Positions 44,906-53,741 of a DNA stretch of 64,000 nucleotides are shown one piece after another. The DNA lies in contig NZ_JAKJRU010000003.1 of NCBI RefSeq assembly GCF_021726475.1, positions 124,001-188,000 of the forward strand. The letters run 5' to 3'. Each line of letters begins with the position of its first letter. The first letter of the stretch is position 1. This stretch comes from Pseudomonas oligotrophica. Its GTDB lineage: Bacteria > Pseudomonadota > Gammaproteobacteria > Pseudomonadales > Pseudomonadaceae. Below the pieces are notes generated by a model. That model ran no database searches. It was given only the letters and a program-made list of their open reading frames with translations, and was not told the origin of the DNA. The position numbers and the translations under genes are program-made.

Positions 44906-46980
44906 CGGGTCGCTCCCGTGTCGCAAAGGCCTTCGCGGCAGGCTTCGCAGAGCGGGCAGCGGCTGGCGCCGAGTTGCCGGGCCGTGCGGGCGATCTGCAA
45001 CTGGGCATTGGCCAGCGCAAGCTTCGGACGGGCGCCGGCCTGGTCGCTGTCCGCGGCGTTGGCCCGTACCGGCGCCAGCACCTTCACGCCCGAGCCCGTT
45101 CCAGCCGCGCCGCCGGAGTTCAGCCTGATGGTCGCGCCGCTCAGCGTCACGCCGCTGGGGTCGAGCTTGAGGAAGCTGCCGCCGCCTGATGCGGTGAGTT
45201 CCATGCCGGCGTCGATGACCACCTTGCTGCCGGCGTAATAGTGGATTTCATCGCCCGCCTCGACGAACTGCCCGGTGCCGATCTTCAGGTGCTGGCTGTG
45301 GCCGATGGTGAGGTGATCGTTGGCGCGGATTTCGGTCTTGCGATCGGCGTGGGTGGTGCGGTGTTCCTCGGCGCGGCATTCGCTGTAGCTGTTGGCTTCC
45401 ACCGTGTCGTGGCGCTCGTGGCCGACGCGGATCTTCTGGTCGTGCTCGATGTTCTGGTCCCAGTCGCGCTGGGCGTGGAGGTAGATCTGCTCGGCGCCCT
45501 TGCGGTCTTCGATGCGCAGTTCGTTGTAGCCGCCACCGCCCGGGCTGCTCAGGGTCTTGAACACCGTGCGGGTCTTGTTGGCCGGCAGGTCGTAGGGGAT
45601 CACGTGCTCGGCGTGATACAGGCAGCCAGTGACCAAGGGCTGATCGGGATCACCTTCGAGGAAGGTCACCAGTACTTCCATGCCGACCCGCGGGATGGCG
45701 AGGCCGCCATAGCGGTCGCCAGCCCAGCTGGAGCTCACGCGCAGCCAGCAGCTGGTCTTGTCGTCGGCCTGGCCATGACGATCCCAGTGGAACTGGACCT
45801 TTACCCGGCCGTATTCGTCGCAGTGGATCTCTTCGCCGGCAGGTCCCGTGACCACGGCGGTCTGGCTGCCGAGCACCTTGGGTTTCGGATGGCGCAGGGC
45901 CGGGCGGTAGGGAACGGTCCAGGGCGTGGCGGTGAAGTGGTTGCGGTAGCCTTGGACGAAGCCGTCACCGCCATCGATATGGCTGGATACGGACTCCTCC
46001 AGCACCTGCGGCTGCTTGCCTTCGTGGAGCACTTCGTCCAGCAGCCAGAGCTGGTTCCAGTCGGCCCTCGGATGCTCGGTCAGCTCGAGGAAGTGACCGC
46101 TGATCAGCGAGGGCTGGTCACTTTCGCCTTCGGCCCGTTCGTAGTCGTGGCGGTGGCGCTCCAGGGCGCGTTGGGCCAGGTGCTTGCCGCGGGCGCGGTC
46201 GACGAAGCGGCCGGGATAGTCGTAGTCCTCCAGATCCGGCTGGAAGTCGCTGTGAAACGCCGCTTCCATGGTCAGCCGCGGTTTCTCGAAGTCGTAATCA
46301 CGACGGGTCACGCGGCTGGTGCGAGTCTCCAGGCGCACGCCGAAGCGCTTGATCACCGGCTGATCGGCGACCAGCCCGGAGTCCTGCTGGTAGGCCACTG
46401 GTGCCAGCGTGGGGAACACCGTCTGGTCGTCGCCGAACACCAGCACATGGCCGTCGGCGCTGTGCTGGAAGTGATAGTGGATGCCTTCCTCTTCGCAGAG
46501 GCGCTGGATGAAGTGCAGGTCGCTCTCGTCGTACTGCACGCAGTATTCGCGCGCGGGATAGAGCACCGGGCCGAGCTCGAAGCGATGGCCGACGCCGGCG
46601 AGGATGCCGTGCTCCTCCAGCACCCGGGCGACGATCTGCGGCACGCTGAGGTGCTGGAAGATGCGCTGGTTGCTGCGGTGGGCGAGGTAGGCGAGCTGCG
46701 GCACCAGGGTCAGCCGATAGCGGGTCAGGCGCCGGCCGGACTCACCCTGGGCGATGCGCTGCACCTGCCCGTGAATGCCGGCCCCATCCGGGGCGAAGGC
46801 GAGAAAGGCCGGCTGGTGCAGCAGCGACTCCAAGTCCAGGTCGGGGCGTTCGCTGACCAGCTCGACCTCGAAGGCGAAGGGCGTAGAGAGCGCCTCGCGG
46901 CCGTGGAATTCGAGCACCTGCAGGTCGTGCTCGACCGGCAACTGCAGGCTGAAATGGGCATGGTTGGCCGGGTTGAACAT
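44902..46980 (-). CDS. vgrG: Type VI secretion spike protein VgrG (TssI)
   Basis: A 692-aa spike protein. The gp27-like base spans about 1-380 (EYCVQYDESDLHFIQRLCEEEGIHYHF is diagnostic), then the OB fold (GRVKVQFHWDRHGQADDKTSCWLRVSSSWAG, VLVTFLEGDPDQPLVTG) and the gp5-like needle with IEDRKGAEQIYLHAQRD repeats. The tail holds a cysteine cluster (CPLCEACREGLC). ATG 46980 with GGAGGAA. No tss structural genes lie nearby, so this is an orphan cassette using an apparatus encoded elsewhere. Confidence 0.95.
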   Translation of the reverse strand: MFNPANHAHFSLQLPVEHDLQVLEFHGREALSTPFAFEVELVSERPDLDLESLLHQPAFLAFAPDGAGIHGQVQRIAQGESGRRLTRYRLTLVPQLAYLAHRSNQRIFQHLSVPQIVARVLEEHGILAGVGHRFELGPVLYPAREYCVQYDESDLHFIQRLCEEEGIHYHFQHSADGHVLVFGDDQTVFPTLAPVAYQQDSGLVADQPVIKRFGVRLETRTSRVTRRDYDFEKPRLTMEAAFHSDFQPDLEDYDYPGRFVDRARGKHLAQRALERHRHDYERAEGESDQPSLISGHFLELTEHPRADWNQLWLLDEVLHEGKQPQVLEESVSSHIDGGDGFVQGYRNHFTATPWTVPYRPALRHPKPKVLGSQTAVVTGPAGEEIHCDEYGRVKVQFHWDRHGQADDKTSCWLRVSSSWAGDRYGGLAIPRVGMEVLVTFLEGDPDQPLVTGCLYHAEHVIPYDLPANKTRTVFKTLSSPGGGGYNELRIEDRKGAEQIYLHAQRDWDQNIEHDQKIRVGHERHDTVEANSYSECRAEEHRTTHADRKTEIRANDHLTIGHSQHLKIGTGQFVEAGDEIHYYAGSKVVIDAGMELTASGGGSFLKLDPSGVTLSGATIRLNSGGAAGTGSGVKVLAPVRANAADSDQAGARPKLALANAQLQIARTARQLGASRCPLCEACREGLCDTGATR

Positions 46981-47240
46981 TCCTTGTTCCTCCGTCAGTC
47001 CGTTGAGCGGTAAGCGGCCAGCTTTTTACGGCGGGACGGTAGCGGAGGAGTGTACCGGTCGAGGTTTGCGCGGCTCTAGCAGGGCGTTACGTGACCTGTT
47101 GCACATAGCGTTGCTTCTGCGCGACGAGGTATTGCCTGGTTGCCCTCTGCTGGCGCGTGGCGTCTGGCGATTCACCGACCGCTTTGCCGCACGGCAGCGG
47201 GCGCTACAATGCGCGCCCCCTGACCCACGGCTATTCGCAT

Positions 47241-48182
47241 ATGACCCCGACGGCCCTCGAAACCCTGCGCCAGCATCTGGCCGGCGCCCTGGCGACCGCG
47301 CCCGACGAGGCGCGCCGGCTGTTCCATGGGCGTGGCCGCTGCTGGCCGGAGCTCGAGCAGATCACCGTGGACTGGCTGCAGGGCATCGTGCTGGTGGCCT
47401 TGTACCGCGAGCCGCCCGCGCAGCAGCTGCAGGCGTTGCGGGCGATGCTGCTGGACTTCGCCGCCTCGCCGGCGTGGCAGCACCGCGGTGCCCATACGCT
47501 GCTGCTGCAGCATCGCTACCGGCCGGACAGCCCGTGCGACTGGCTGGTCGGCGAGGTGCGCGAGCAGTGGCCGGTCAGCGAGCATGGCCTGCGCTACCTG
47601 CTCGACCTGGGCCGCAAGCAGAACAGCGGGCTGTTCCTCGACATGCGCCTGGGCCGCTGCTGGGTGCGCGAGCAGGCGGCGGGGCGGCGGGTACTCAACC
47701 TGTTCGCCTACACTTGCGCCTTCTCGGTCGCGGCGCTGACCGGCGGTGCCAGCCAGGTGGTCAACCTGGACATGGCCAGCGCGGCGCTGGCGCGCGGGCG
47801 GGACAACCATCGGCTCAACGACCAGGACCTTTCGCGGGTGAGCTTCCTCGCCCTGGACCTGCTCAAGTCGTGGGGGCGGGTGCGCAAGCTCGGGCCCTAC
47901 GACCTGGTGATCATCGACCCGCCGTCGTTCCAGAAGGGCAGCTTCGCCCTCGACCGCGACTACGCCAAGGTGCTGCGCCGGCTGCCCGAACTGGTGGCGC
48001 CGGGCGGGCTGGTGCTGGCCTGCATGAACGACCCTGACGTCGGGCCAGGTTTCCTCATCGACAGCATGCTGGCCGAGGCGGCGGAATTCGAGTTCCAGGA
48101 GCGCCTGGCCAATCCGCCGGAATTTCCCGACGTCAGCGCCGACAGCGGGCTGAAGGCGCTGGTGTTCCGCCGGCGCGGCTGA
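47241..48182 (+). CDS. SAM-dependent methyltransferase, RlmI/RlmK-like
   Basis: A 313-aa class I methyltransferase. Motif I is VLNLFAYTCAFSVAALTGGA, the post-I acidic region reads VVNLDMA, and motif IV is LVIIDPPSFQKGSFAL, matching the Methyltrans_SAM group that includes 23S rRNA m5C/m7G enzymes. The N-terminal PUA domain of RlmI is absent. ATG 47241. Divergent from vgrG over a 260-bp gap; convergent and abutting the protease-like gene at 48183. Confidence 0.83.
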   Translation: MTPTALETLRQHLAGALATAPDEARRLFHGRGRCWPELEQITVDWLQGIVLVALYREPPAQQLQALRAMLLDFAASPAWQHRGAHTLLLQHRYRPDSPCDWLVGEVREQWPVSEHGLRYLLDLGRKQNSGLFLDMRLGRCWVREQAAGRRVLNLFAYTCAFSVAALTGGASQVVNLDMASAALARGRDNHRLNDQDLSRVSFLALDLLKSWGRVRKLGPYDLVIIDPPSFQKGSFALDRDYAKVLRRLPELVAPGGLVLACMNDPDVGPGFLIDSMLAEAAEFEFQERLANPPEFPDVSADSGLKALVFRRRG

Positions 48183-48713
48183 TCAGGCCTGCCCGCCTTC
48201 GCAAGCCGGCTCGACGGTGAAGGTCCTGCCCGAATCCACCGGGGCGAGTTTTTCCAGGGTGCGGCGGCCGAGCAGCACCGGGTAGTTCATGTCGTCGCGG
48301 TCGTTGAGCGAGAACTCCTCGGTGAGCAGCTGGCCGCCGATGCAGACCTTCATCCGCACCACCGGCCGGTCCTCGGTGCCACCGGCGCCGCGCACGGTCA
48401 GTTCGCGCTCGAGCTTGCGCTCGATGCGCGACTCCACCCGCTTGCCGTTCTCGACATCCTTGAGGTCCATGTCGAAGCGCACCCACTTCTCGCCGTCCTT
48501 GCGGAAGTACTCGACGTCCTCGCCGTGCAGCGACGAGGTCAGCGCGCCGGTATCGAGCTTGAACTTCACCGTGACGCCCTCGGGGTAGACGATCCCGCGC
48601 TCGACCCAGCCGAGCGCCGCGCGGGACTCGGCCAGGGCGACATGCGGCAGGAGCAGGGTGAAACCGGTGGCAAGGAAGGTGGCAGCTAGGGTGGAGCGGA
48701 TTGCGAGGGGCAT
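48183..48713 (-). CDS. Periplasmic retropepsin-like protein (Zn_protease family)
   Basis: A 176-aa exported protein: signal peptide about 1-28 (...PHVALA), then the aspartic-protease-like KLDTGALTSSLHGEDVEYF and NDRDDMNYPVLLGRRTL. This is the family once called ATP-dependent zinc proteases but folded like a single retropepsin lobe. ATG 48713 follows CAGGAG. Function unknown. Confidence 0.8.
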   Translation of the reverse strand: MPLAIRSTLAATFLATGFTLLLPHVALAESRAALGWVERGIVYPEGVTVKFKLDTGALTSSLHGEDVEYFRKDGEKWVRFDMDLKDVENGKRVESRIERKLERELTVRGAGGTEDRPVVRMKVCIGGQLLTEEFSLNDRDDMNYPVLLGRRTLEKLAPVDSGRTFTVEPACEGGQA

Positions 48714-48749
48714 TGGGTGCTTGTCTCCTGTTGACTGGAAAAGGTGGGC

Positions 48750-49196
48750 TCAGCGCTTCAGTTCGGCGATCAGCGCCTTCATCTCGGCGATCTCTTCGCG
48801 CTGGGTCTTGATGATGCCGTCGGCCAGCTCGCGCACGCGCGGGTCGTCGATGTCGGCGCGTTCGCTGGTGAGGATGGCGATCGAGTGGTGCGGGATCATT
48901 GCCTTCATCCACGACACCTGGTCGATGGTCGCCTGGCTGCGCACCAGGCCCAGCGAGACGGCGAACACCACGGCACTGCCCAGCAGGATGGCGATGTTGA
49001 GCGTGCGGTTGCGGTACATGCCGCGCATGAACAGCAGCATGACGATGGCCATGCTGGCGCCCATCAGCAGCGCCATGTAGGCGCGCGTCTCGCTGAACAG
49101 CAGGTGGTCCAGGCTGTAGGTGTTGAGGTACATCAGGCCGAACATGACCAGTGTCGAGGTGGCGATCATGGTGCCGAAGCGGGCATAGGGCTGCAT
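48750..49196 (-). CDS. DUF305 membrane protein
   Basis: A 148-aa protein with three TM segments in residues 10-90 (MIATSTLVMFGLMYLN, AYMALLMGASMAIVMLLFM, LNIAILLGSAVVFAVSLGLV) and a DUF305 tail with MKAMIPHHSIAILTSERA, the HH motif associated with copper or other metal handling. ATG 49196 follows AGGAG; the upstream extension is discarded. Upstream of, and probably co-transcribed with, the retropepsin-like gene. Confidence 0.8.
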   Translation of the reverse strand: MQPYARFGTMIATSTLVMFGLMYLNTYSLDHLLFSETRAYMALLMGASMAIVMLLFMRGMYRNRTLNIAILLGSAVVFAVSLGLVRSQATIDQVSWMKAMIPHHSIAILTSERADIDDPRVRELADGIIKTQREEIAEMKALIAELKR

Positions 49197-49305
49197 GCGG
49201 GTCTCCTGCGTCGCTGGGTCGGGGTGTGTGCAGACGACCCCGAAACCGCGCAGAGAGTTCGCTGGCCGCACGCGGCGCCGGTTCGCCGGCGGCGCGGCGG
49301 CTTGG

Positions 49306-49977
49306 TCAGCGCGGGGCGTCGGGCGGGGTGAGCCCGCAACCCTTGAGGATGATCTGCACCAGCGCCTCGGTGGCCTGGGCGAAGTCGGCCTTGGTCATGC
49401 GCTTGGCGGTGATGCGGCGGATCTGGTCGGAGAAATCGGCGTAGTGCTGGGTACCGGCCCAGATCAGGAAGATCAGGTGCATCGGGTCGACCGGGTCCAT
49501 CTTGCCGGCGGCGATCCAGGCCTCGATCACCGCGGCGCGCCCGCGGAACCAGTTGCGATAGTCCTGGTTGAAGTGCGCGGACAGGCACTCGCAGCCGCTG
49601 ATGATCTCCATGGCGAAGATCTTCGAGGCCTGCGGGTGGCGCCGGGAAAACTCCATCTTCAGGCGGATGTATCCGGCCAGGGCGAGGGCGGGGTCGTCGT
49701 CGACCGTGAGGTCGTCGAAGGCGGTGTCCCAGAGCTCGAGGATATGGCGCAGCACCTCGACATAGAGGTTCAGCTTGCTGCTGAAGTAATAGTGCAGGTT
49801 GGCCTTGGGCAGCCCGGCGCGCTGGGCGATGGCGTTCATGCTGGTGCCCTTGAAGCCGTAGCGGGCGAATTCCTCGGCTGCCGCGGCGAGGATGCCTTCC
49901 TCGTTCTTCTGCCGGATGCGCCCGGCGGGCTTGCCATGGGCGCCGTACAGCGGCGGGGAGGTGTCGTTGTTGTTCAT
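49306..49977 (-). CDS. TetR-family regulator, RutR-like
   Basis: A 223-aa TetR protein closely patterned on E. coli RutR: HTH MNAIAQRAGLPKANLHYYF, then HPQASKIFAMEIISG and VDPMHLIFLIWAGTQHYADF. ATG 49977 is chosen; 61 upstream codons are non-conserved low complexity. It is nearer RutR than the protein at 5434 and is the stronger candidate for the 6-4-6 palindromes at xdhA and the permease, although it lies 15-25 kb away from them. No rut genes are nearby. Confidence 0.86.
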   Translation of the reverse strand: MNNNDTSPPLYGAHGKPAGRIRQKNEEGILAAAAEEFARYGFKGTSMNAIAQRAGLPKANLHYYFSSKLNLYVEVLRHILELWDTAFDDLTVDDDPALALAGYIRLKMEFSRRHPQASKIFAMEIISGCECLSAHFNQDYRNWFRGRAAVIEAWIAAGKMDPVDPMHLIFLIWAGTQHYADFSDQIRRITAKRMTKADFAQATEALVQIILKGCGLTPPDAPR

Positions 49978-50261
49978 CGTCCCTAGTCCGGAAGCGCGGG
50001 GCGAGGCCCGCCGTTGCAGGACGCCGGGCCCATGTCGGGCGACGGCGATCGGCCGGCCTGCGCGCCGTCGCGGGCCGGGCGCAGGGATTCTGCACGGTTT
50101 CGTCGTCCGCTGCAGCCGTTGCAACCGGCCGCAGTGCCCTGCTGGCTGTCCGAAATGCACCTTGACGAGGGCGTAGTGGTCGCCGCGGCAGGCAGCGCCT
50201 TGCGATCGGCGGTCCGCTGCACAAGCGCCTCGCGCGGGCGGTAGGGCGATCGCAACGGTGC
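49978..50261. other. Intergenic stretch without recognisable gene
   Basis: About 280 bp upstream of the TetR gene and before the acetyltransferase remnant. GC-rich, with no convincing ORF or palindrome; it should contain the TetR promoter. Confidence 0.4.
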
Positions 50262-50453
50262 CCGCGTCGCAGCGGCCTGGAGTTCGGCCGGCCGGTGAGC
50301 ATCGGCCGCAACGTGTGGATCGGCGGCGGGGCGCTGATCCTGCCCGGCGTGAACATCGGCGACGACGCCATCATGGGTGCCGGCAGCGTGGTCACCCGCG
50401 ATGTCGCCGCCGGTGCCACGGTGGCCGGCAACCCGGCGCGGCCGCGCGGCTGA
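50262..50453 (+). pseudogene. 3' remnant of a hexapeptide-repeat acetyltransferase (Maa/LacA type)
   Basis: The frame ending TGA 50453 reads [20 protein letters not shown], then [20 protein letters not shown] and [20 protein letters not shown], the left-handed beta-helix C-terminus of maltose/galactoside O-acetyltransferases. Homology starts abruptly near 50270; the N-terminal two thirds are missing and no start is available. It converges on csgG 15 bp away. A deletion or recombination scar. Confidence 0.8.
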
Positions 50454-50468
50454 GCGCCGGGCCGGCAG

Positions 50469-51305
50469 TCAGGGCTGGTCCGGCCGGCCGAGGTAGCGGG
50501 CCAGCGCCGGATGGTCGGCGCTGCTGCCGTCGGCGGTCTGCCAGAGCCGCCGCTCGACGCCCTGGGCGATCAGGTGCGCCACGGCCGACTCGATCGCCGC
50601 GAGCACGCACAGCTGCGCCGGTTCGTTGGTGGTGTAGCCGGCCTCGGCCTCGAGCAGCTCCTTGAACTCGATGAACTTGTAGACGTTGGCGCTGCGTCCG
50701 ACCGAGAAGATCGTCTTGGTGGTCATCACGTTGGACAGCACCCGCCCGCTGCGCACGTCCACTGCGCGCAGGTTCACCGTCACCTGGTCGACCCGGTACT
50801 CCTGCGACACGCCGATGCCCAGGTAGCGCGCGCCCTGGCCACCGCTGCGGACGTTGGTCTCGTAGGCGACGATGGCGCCCTCCATGATGATGTTCGCCGC
50901 CAGCAGCGACGGCAGCTCGGCCTGGATGTTCGGCGCCACGTCGGGCTTGGCCTGGGAGGCGCGGATGATCTTGCGCTCGGTCAGCACGTTCTGCAGCCCT
51001 TCGCGCTCGAGCACCACGAACCAGCCGCTGGCCTGCATGGCGTCGACCAGCATGCTTGCCGCGCCCTGGGTCACCGCGGTGGAGAAGGAGCTGGCGGGGT
51101 TGGGCTTGTACTGCCCGGTCTGGTCGCGAAAACCGTAGACCGCGGCCACCAGCGGGCCCTTCGGGCGCGGCAGGGCGAGCAGGTCGCGGTAGGTGGAGGT
51201 GCGCGGCGTCAGGGTCGGTGCCTGGGCATCGGCCGGCATCGGCTCGCGCAGCGAACACCCTCCAAGCAATGCCATCGTCCCGATGGCCAGCAGCAGGCTT
51301 CTCAT
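50469..51305 (-). CDS. csgG: Curli secretion lipoprotein pore CsgG
   Basis: Outer membrane pore for curli subunits. The 278-aa length equals E. coli CsgG. Lipobox LLGGC (Cys17) follows a short signal; signature stretches are PKGPLVAAVYGFRDQTGQYK, GWFVVLEREGLQNVLTERKI, AANIIMEGAIVAYETNVRSGG and VNLRAVDVRSGRVL. ATG 51305, 20 bp after csgF. Last gene of the csgDEFG operon. Confidence 0.95.
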   Translation of the reverse strand: MRSLLLAIGTMALLGGCSLREPMPADAQAPTLTPRTSTYRDLLALPRPKGPLVAAVYGFRDQTGQYKPNPASSFSTAVTQGAASMLVDAMQASGWFVVLEREGLQNVLTERKIIRASQAKPDVAPNIQAELPSLLAANIIMEGAIVAYETNVRSGGQGARYLGIGVSQEYRVDQVTVNLRAVDVRSGRVLSNVMTTKTIFSVGRSANVYKFIEFKELLEAEAGYTTNEPAQLCVLAAIESAVAHLIAQGVERRLWQTADGSSADHPALARYLGRPDQP

Positions 51306-51325
51306 GGCCCTTGGCTCTCCCTGCG

Positions 51326-51742
51326 TCAACGGTAGTCGCTGTAGCCGTTGACGATGATCTCGGAGACTTCGCCGGTCAGCTTGTCGGTGATGTTCACCGT
51401 CAGGTTGCCGAGCTCGTCGTTGAGGATGTGGATGATGAAGTCGTCGGTGGTCAGCACGCCTTCCTTGCCCTGCTCGATATTGCTCAGCATCTGCGACAGC
51501 AGGCGCGACTCCAGCTGGCTGGTGAAACGCTCCAGTGCGCTGCCCGACAGCGCCGAGCGATCGAGCGCGTCGGGGTCCTTGTGGTCGTCCTGGGCCTGGG
51601 CGTTGCCCAGCAGCCAGGCGCCATTGAGCGGGCTGCCGCCGAACGACGGGTTGACCGGGGTGTAGACCAGCTCGGTGGCGCCTGCGCTGGCGACCAGCAG
51701 GGCCGCCAGCGAGGCCGTGGCGAAGCGGCGGGAGCGTTTCAT
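51326..51742 (-). CDS. csgF: Curli assembly factor CsgF
   Basis: Couples curlin nucleation to the CsgG pore. The 138-aa chain, again the E. coli length, has signal peptide about 1-22, then LVYTPVNPSFGGSPLNGAWL, the CsgG-binding N-terminus, and ends ITDKLTGEVSEIIVNGYSDYR. ATG 51742 overlaps the csgE stop by ATGA. Confidence 0.94.
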   Translation of the reverse strand: MKRSRRFATASLAALLVASAGATELVYTPVNPSFGGSPLNGAWLLGNAQAQDDHKDPDALDRSALSGSALERFTSQLESRLLSQMLSNIEQGKEGVLTTDDFIIHILNDELGNLTVNITDKLTGEVSEIIVNGYSDYR

Positions 51743-52122
51743 AACTCGTCCTTGGCTAGGTCGATGTTGTCGTCGAACAGCGCCTCGATCTTGCGCCGGT
51801 TGATGGCCTCGAGCACGGAGTCCGCCGCCGCGTAGGCGGTGGCTTGCATGTCCGCCACGTTGGGCTGCAGGAAGCGGCGGTACAGCGGCTGGTTCTCGTG
51901 CTCGACCCAGATCAGCACGCCCCAGCGCGCCGACGGGCGCTCCCTGACCGCCAGGTTGAAGTCCAGCCGGCTGGTGTCGTTCAGCCGCTCGCAGAACTTC
52001 ACGTAGAACGCCTGGCCGGTGCGGGTGATGGTGCCGTTGGTGATCAGGCCCTGCAGCTCGGCTTCCTCTGCCCGGGCCGCCAGGGCGCCGAGCAGGGCCA
52101 GCAGCACGGCCAGGCGCTTCAT
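51739..52122 (-). CDS. csgE: Curli secretion specificity factor CsgE
   Basis: Periplasmic cap that directs curlins to CsgG. The 127-aa protein has a signal peptide (about 1-18, ...LAARA), LQGLITNGTITRTGQAFYVKF, LAVRERPSARWGVLIWVEHE and QPLYRRFLQPNVAD, all family-like. ATG 52122 overlaps the upstream regulator stop by ATGA; its own stop overlaps csgF the same way. Confidence 0.92.
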   Translation of the reverse strand: MKRLAVLLALLGALAARAEEAELQGLITNGTITRTGQAFYVKFCERLNDTSRLDFNLAVRERPSARWGVLIWVEHENQPLYRRFLQPNVADMQATAYAAADSVLEAINRRKIEALFDDNIDLAKDEL

Positions 52123-52778
52123 GCGCTGGGCTCGTAGACGTAGGCCAGGACCATCGCCGCGCCCTGGGCGCGATTGCTGGCGCCGAGCTTGCGCAGGGCG
52201 TTGTGCACATGGCTCTTGATGGTGTGGGTGCTCAGGTGCAGGGTCCGGGCGATCTCCGCATTCGACAGTCCCTTGCCGGCCAGCGCGAGGATCTGCTTTT
52301 CGCGAACGGTGAGCTGGTCGATGCCCTGGCTGGTCGGCGTCAGCTGGCGGTAGCGCGACACCAGGCGCTCGGTGAGCCCGCGCGGCAGCCAGTCGCCGCC
52401 GTCGAGCAGGCGACCGAAGCCCTGGCCGAAGGTCTGCCCGGAGCTGCCCCGGTAGAACACCCCGCGTATCCAGGGGTGCGCCTCGACCAGGGCCTCGGCC
52501 TGCTCGGGCAGGGCGTTGACCAGCGCCAGCGGCGCCTGCTCGGCGCGGCGCAGCAGGCGCACAGCGTCGTCGCGGGTATAGCTGGTCGGGTCGAGCAGCA
52601 CCAGGTCGCAGCGCAGCTGATCCGGGCGTGGCTGGGTGCAGCGCTGCATCTGGCAGTCGCTGATCTGGTGAAGATGCTGACGCATGGTGCCTTCCAGCAG
52701 CTCGCTGCCCGAGAGCAGCAGCACGCGCGGGCTGGCCGGCAGGGGCGCCGGCGAGGCCTTGAAGTCGTTCATTCGCAT
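52119..52778 (-). CDS. csgD: LuxR-type regulator, CsgD-like
   Basis: A 219-aa regulator with a non-canonical receiver-like N-terminal domain and a C-terminal LuxR HTH (LTVREKQILALAGKGLSNAE, then STHTIKSHVHNALRKLGASN). Gene order and the HTH resemble E. coli CsgD, the curli and biofilm activator, but here it is co-transcribed with csgEFG through ATGA overlap. ATG 52778 or the in-frame ATG at 52772 may start it. Probably activates this operon and curlin genes elsewhere. Confidence 0.8.
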   Translation of the reverse strand: MRMNDFKASPAPLPASPRVLLLSGSELLEGTMRQHLHQISDCQMQRCTQPRPDQLRCDLVLLDPTSYTRDDAVRLLRRAEQAPLALVNALPEQAEALVEAHPWIRGVFYRGSSGQTFGQGFGRLLDGGDWLPRGLTERLVSRYRQLTPTSQGIDQLTVREKQILALAGKGLSNAEIARTLHLSTHTIKSHVHNALRKLGASNRAQGAAMVLAYVYEPSA

Positions 52779-53013
52779 GTCCCTTGTCGAACTGGACGAG
52801 TAGAGTGGGTGGCGCCTCCGATCCGGCGGAGGTGGCTGATTGACATTACCGAAGCCAAGCTAGTTCACCGCGGTGACAATAAAGCAGCATTCCTGCGTCA
52901 GCTCGTCAGTTTTCCGACGAGCGTGGTGACCGGTCAATCCATCCGGAGATTGATTCGCTGGCCCCGGCCCTGCCGCTTGCTAGCCTTGGGCGTTCGTGAG
53001 GGAGGAGTGCGCC

Positions 53014-53649
53014 ATGTCCGACCCGCTGTTCTGGGGTGTCTTCCTGTCCGCCGCACTGGCGCTGAACCTGTCGCCCGGCCCGGACCTGCTCTACGTGCTT
53101 TCGCGCACCCTCGGCGGCGGCCGACGGGTCGGCATCGCCAGCGCGCTGGGCGTGTGCAGTGGTGCCATGGTGCACGTATCGGCCGCGGCCCTCGGGCTGT
53201 CGGCGATCCTCGCAACCTCGGCGCTGGCCTTCTCGGTGGTCAAGTACGTCGGCGCGGCGTACCTGATCTACCTTGGCCTGCAGGCACTGCGTGCGTCCGG
53301 CAGCGGCCTGCAACGGCTGCCCCAGATGGCGGGTTCGACCAGTGCCTGGCGGGCCTACCGCCAGGGCGTGCTGGTGGACATCCTCAACCCCAAGGCGGCG
53401 ATCTTCTTCATGGCCTTCCTGCCGCAGTTCGTCCGCCCCGGGCATGGCGCGACGGCATTGCAGCTGTTCTGGCTGGGCTTTCTCGTGGTGCTGGTGGCCA
53501 TCGTCGTCGAGCTCCTGCTGGTGCTGCTGGCCGCGCGGGCCAGCGCGCTGCTGCGCAGCCAGCGGGCGGTGGCGGCCTGGCTCGACCGGCTGTTCGGCTC
53601 CCTGCTGGTGGGGCTGGGCATCCGCCTCGGCCTGAGCGAGCGCATCTGA
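53014..53649 (+). CDS. LysE/RhtB-family exporter
   Basis: A 211-aa membrane protein with about six TM segments. ALALNLSPGPDLLYVLSRTLGGG carries the family PGP motif; KYVGAAYLIYLGLQALR and DILNPKAAIFFMAFLPQFV are RhtB signatures. ATG 53014 follows GGAGGAG. Divergent from csgD over 235 bp. Probably exports an amino acid such as threonine or homoserine; substrate not determined. Confidence 0.88.
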   Translation: MSDPLFWGVFLSAALALNLSPGPDLLYVLSRTLGGGRRVGIASALGVCSGAMVHVSAAALGLSAILATSALAFSVVKYVGAAYLIYLGLQALRASGSGLQRLPQMAGSTSAWRAYRQGVLVDILNPKAAIFFMAFLPQFVRPGHGATALQLFWLGFLVVLVAIVVELLLVLLAARASALLRSQRAVAAWLDRLFGSLLVGLGIRLGLSERI

Positions 53650-53741
53650 CCGCCTGCTTCGAACCCTGGAGATGCCATGTCCCGTAGTCGTTTCGTTTCT
53701 GCACAATCGCGCGCCCGCCGTGCCGTCGCGGGGTGCCGCGC

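Noticed and set aside
52900-52960. TTGACCGGTCA-like palindrome near csgD as a third RutR operator
   Set aside because: The half-sites abut without the 4-bp spacer seen at xdhA and the permease, so it does not fit the same regulator.
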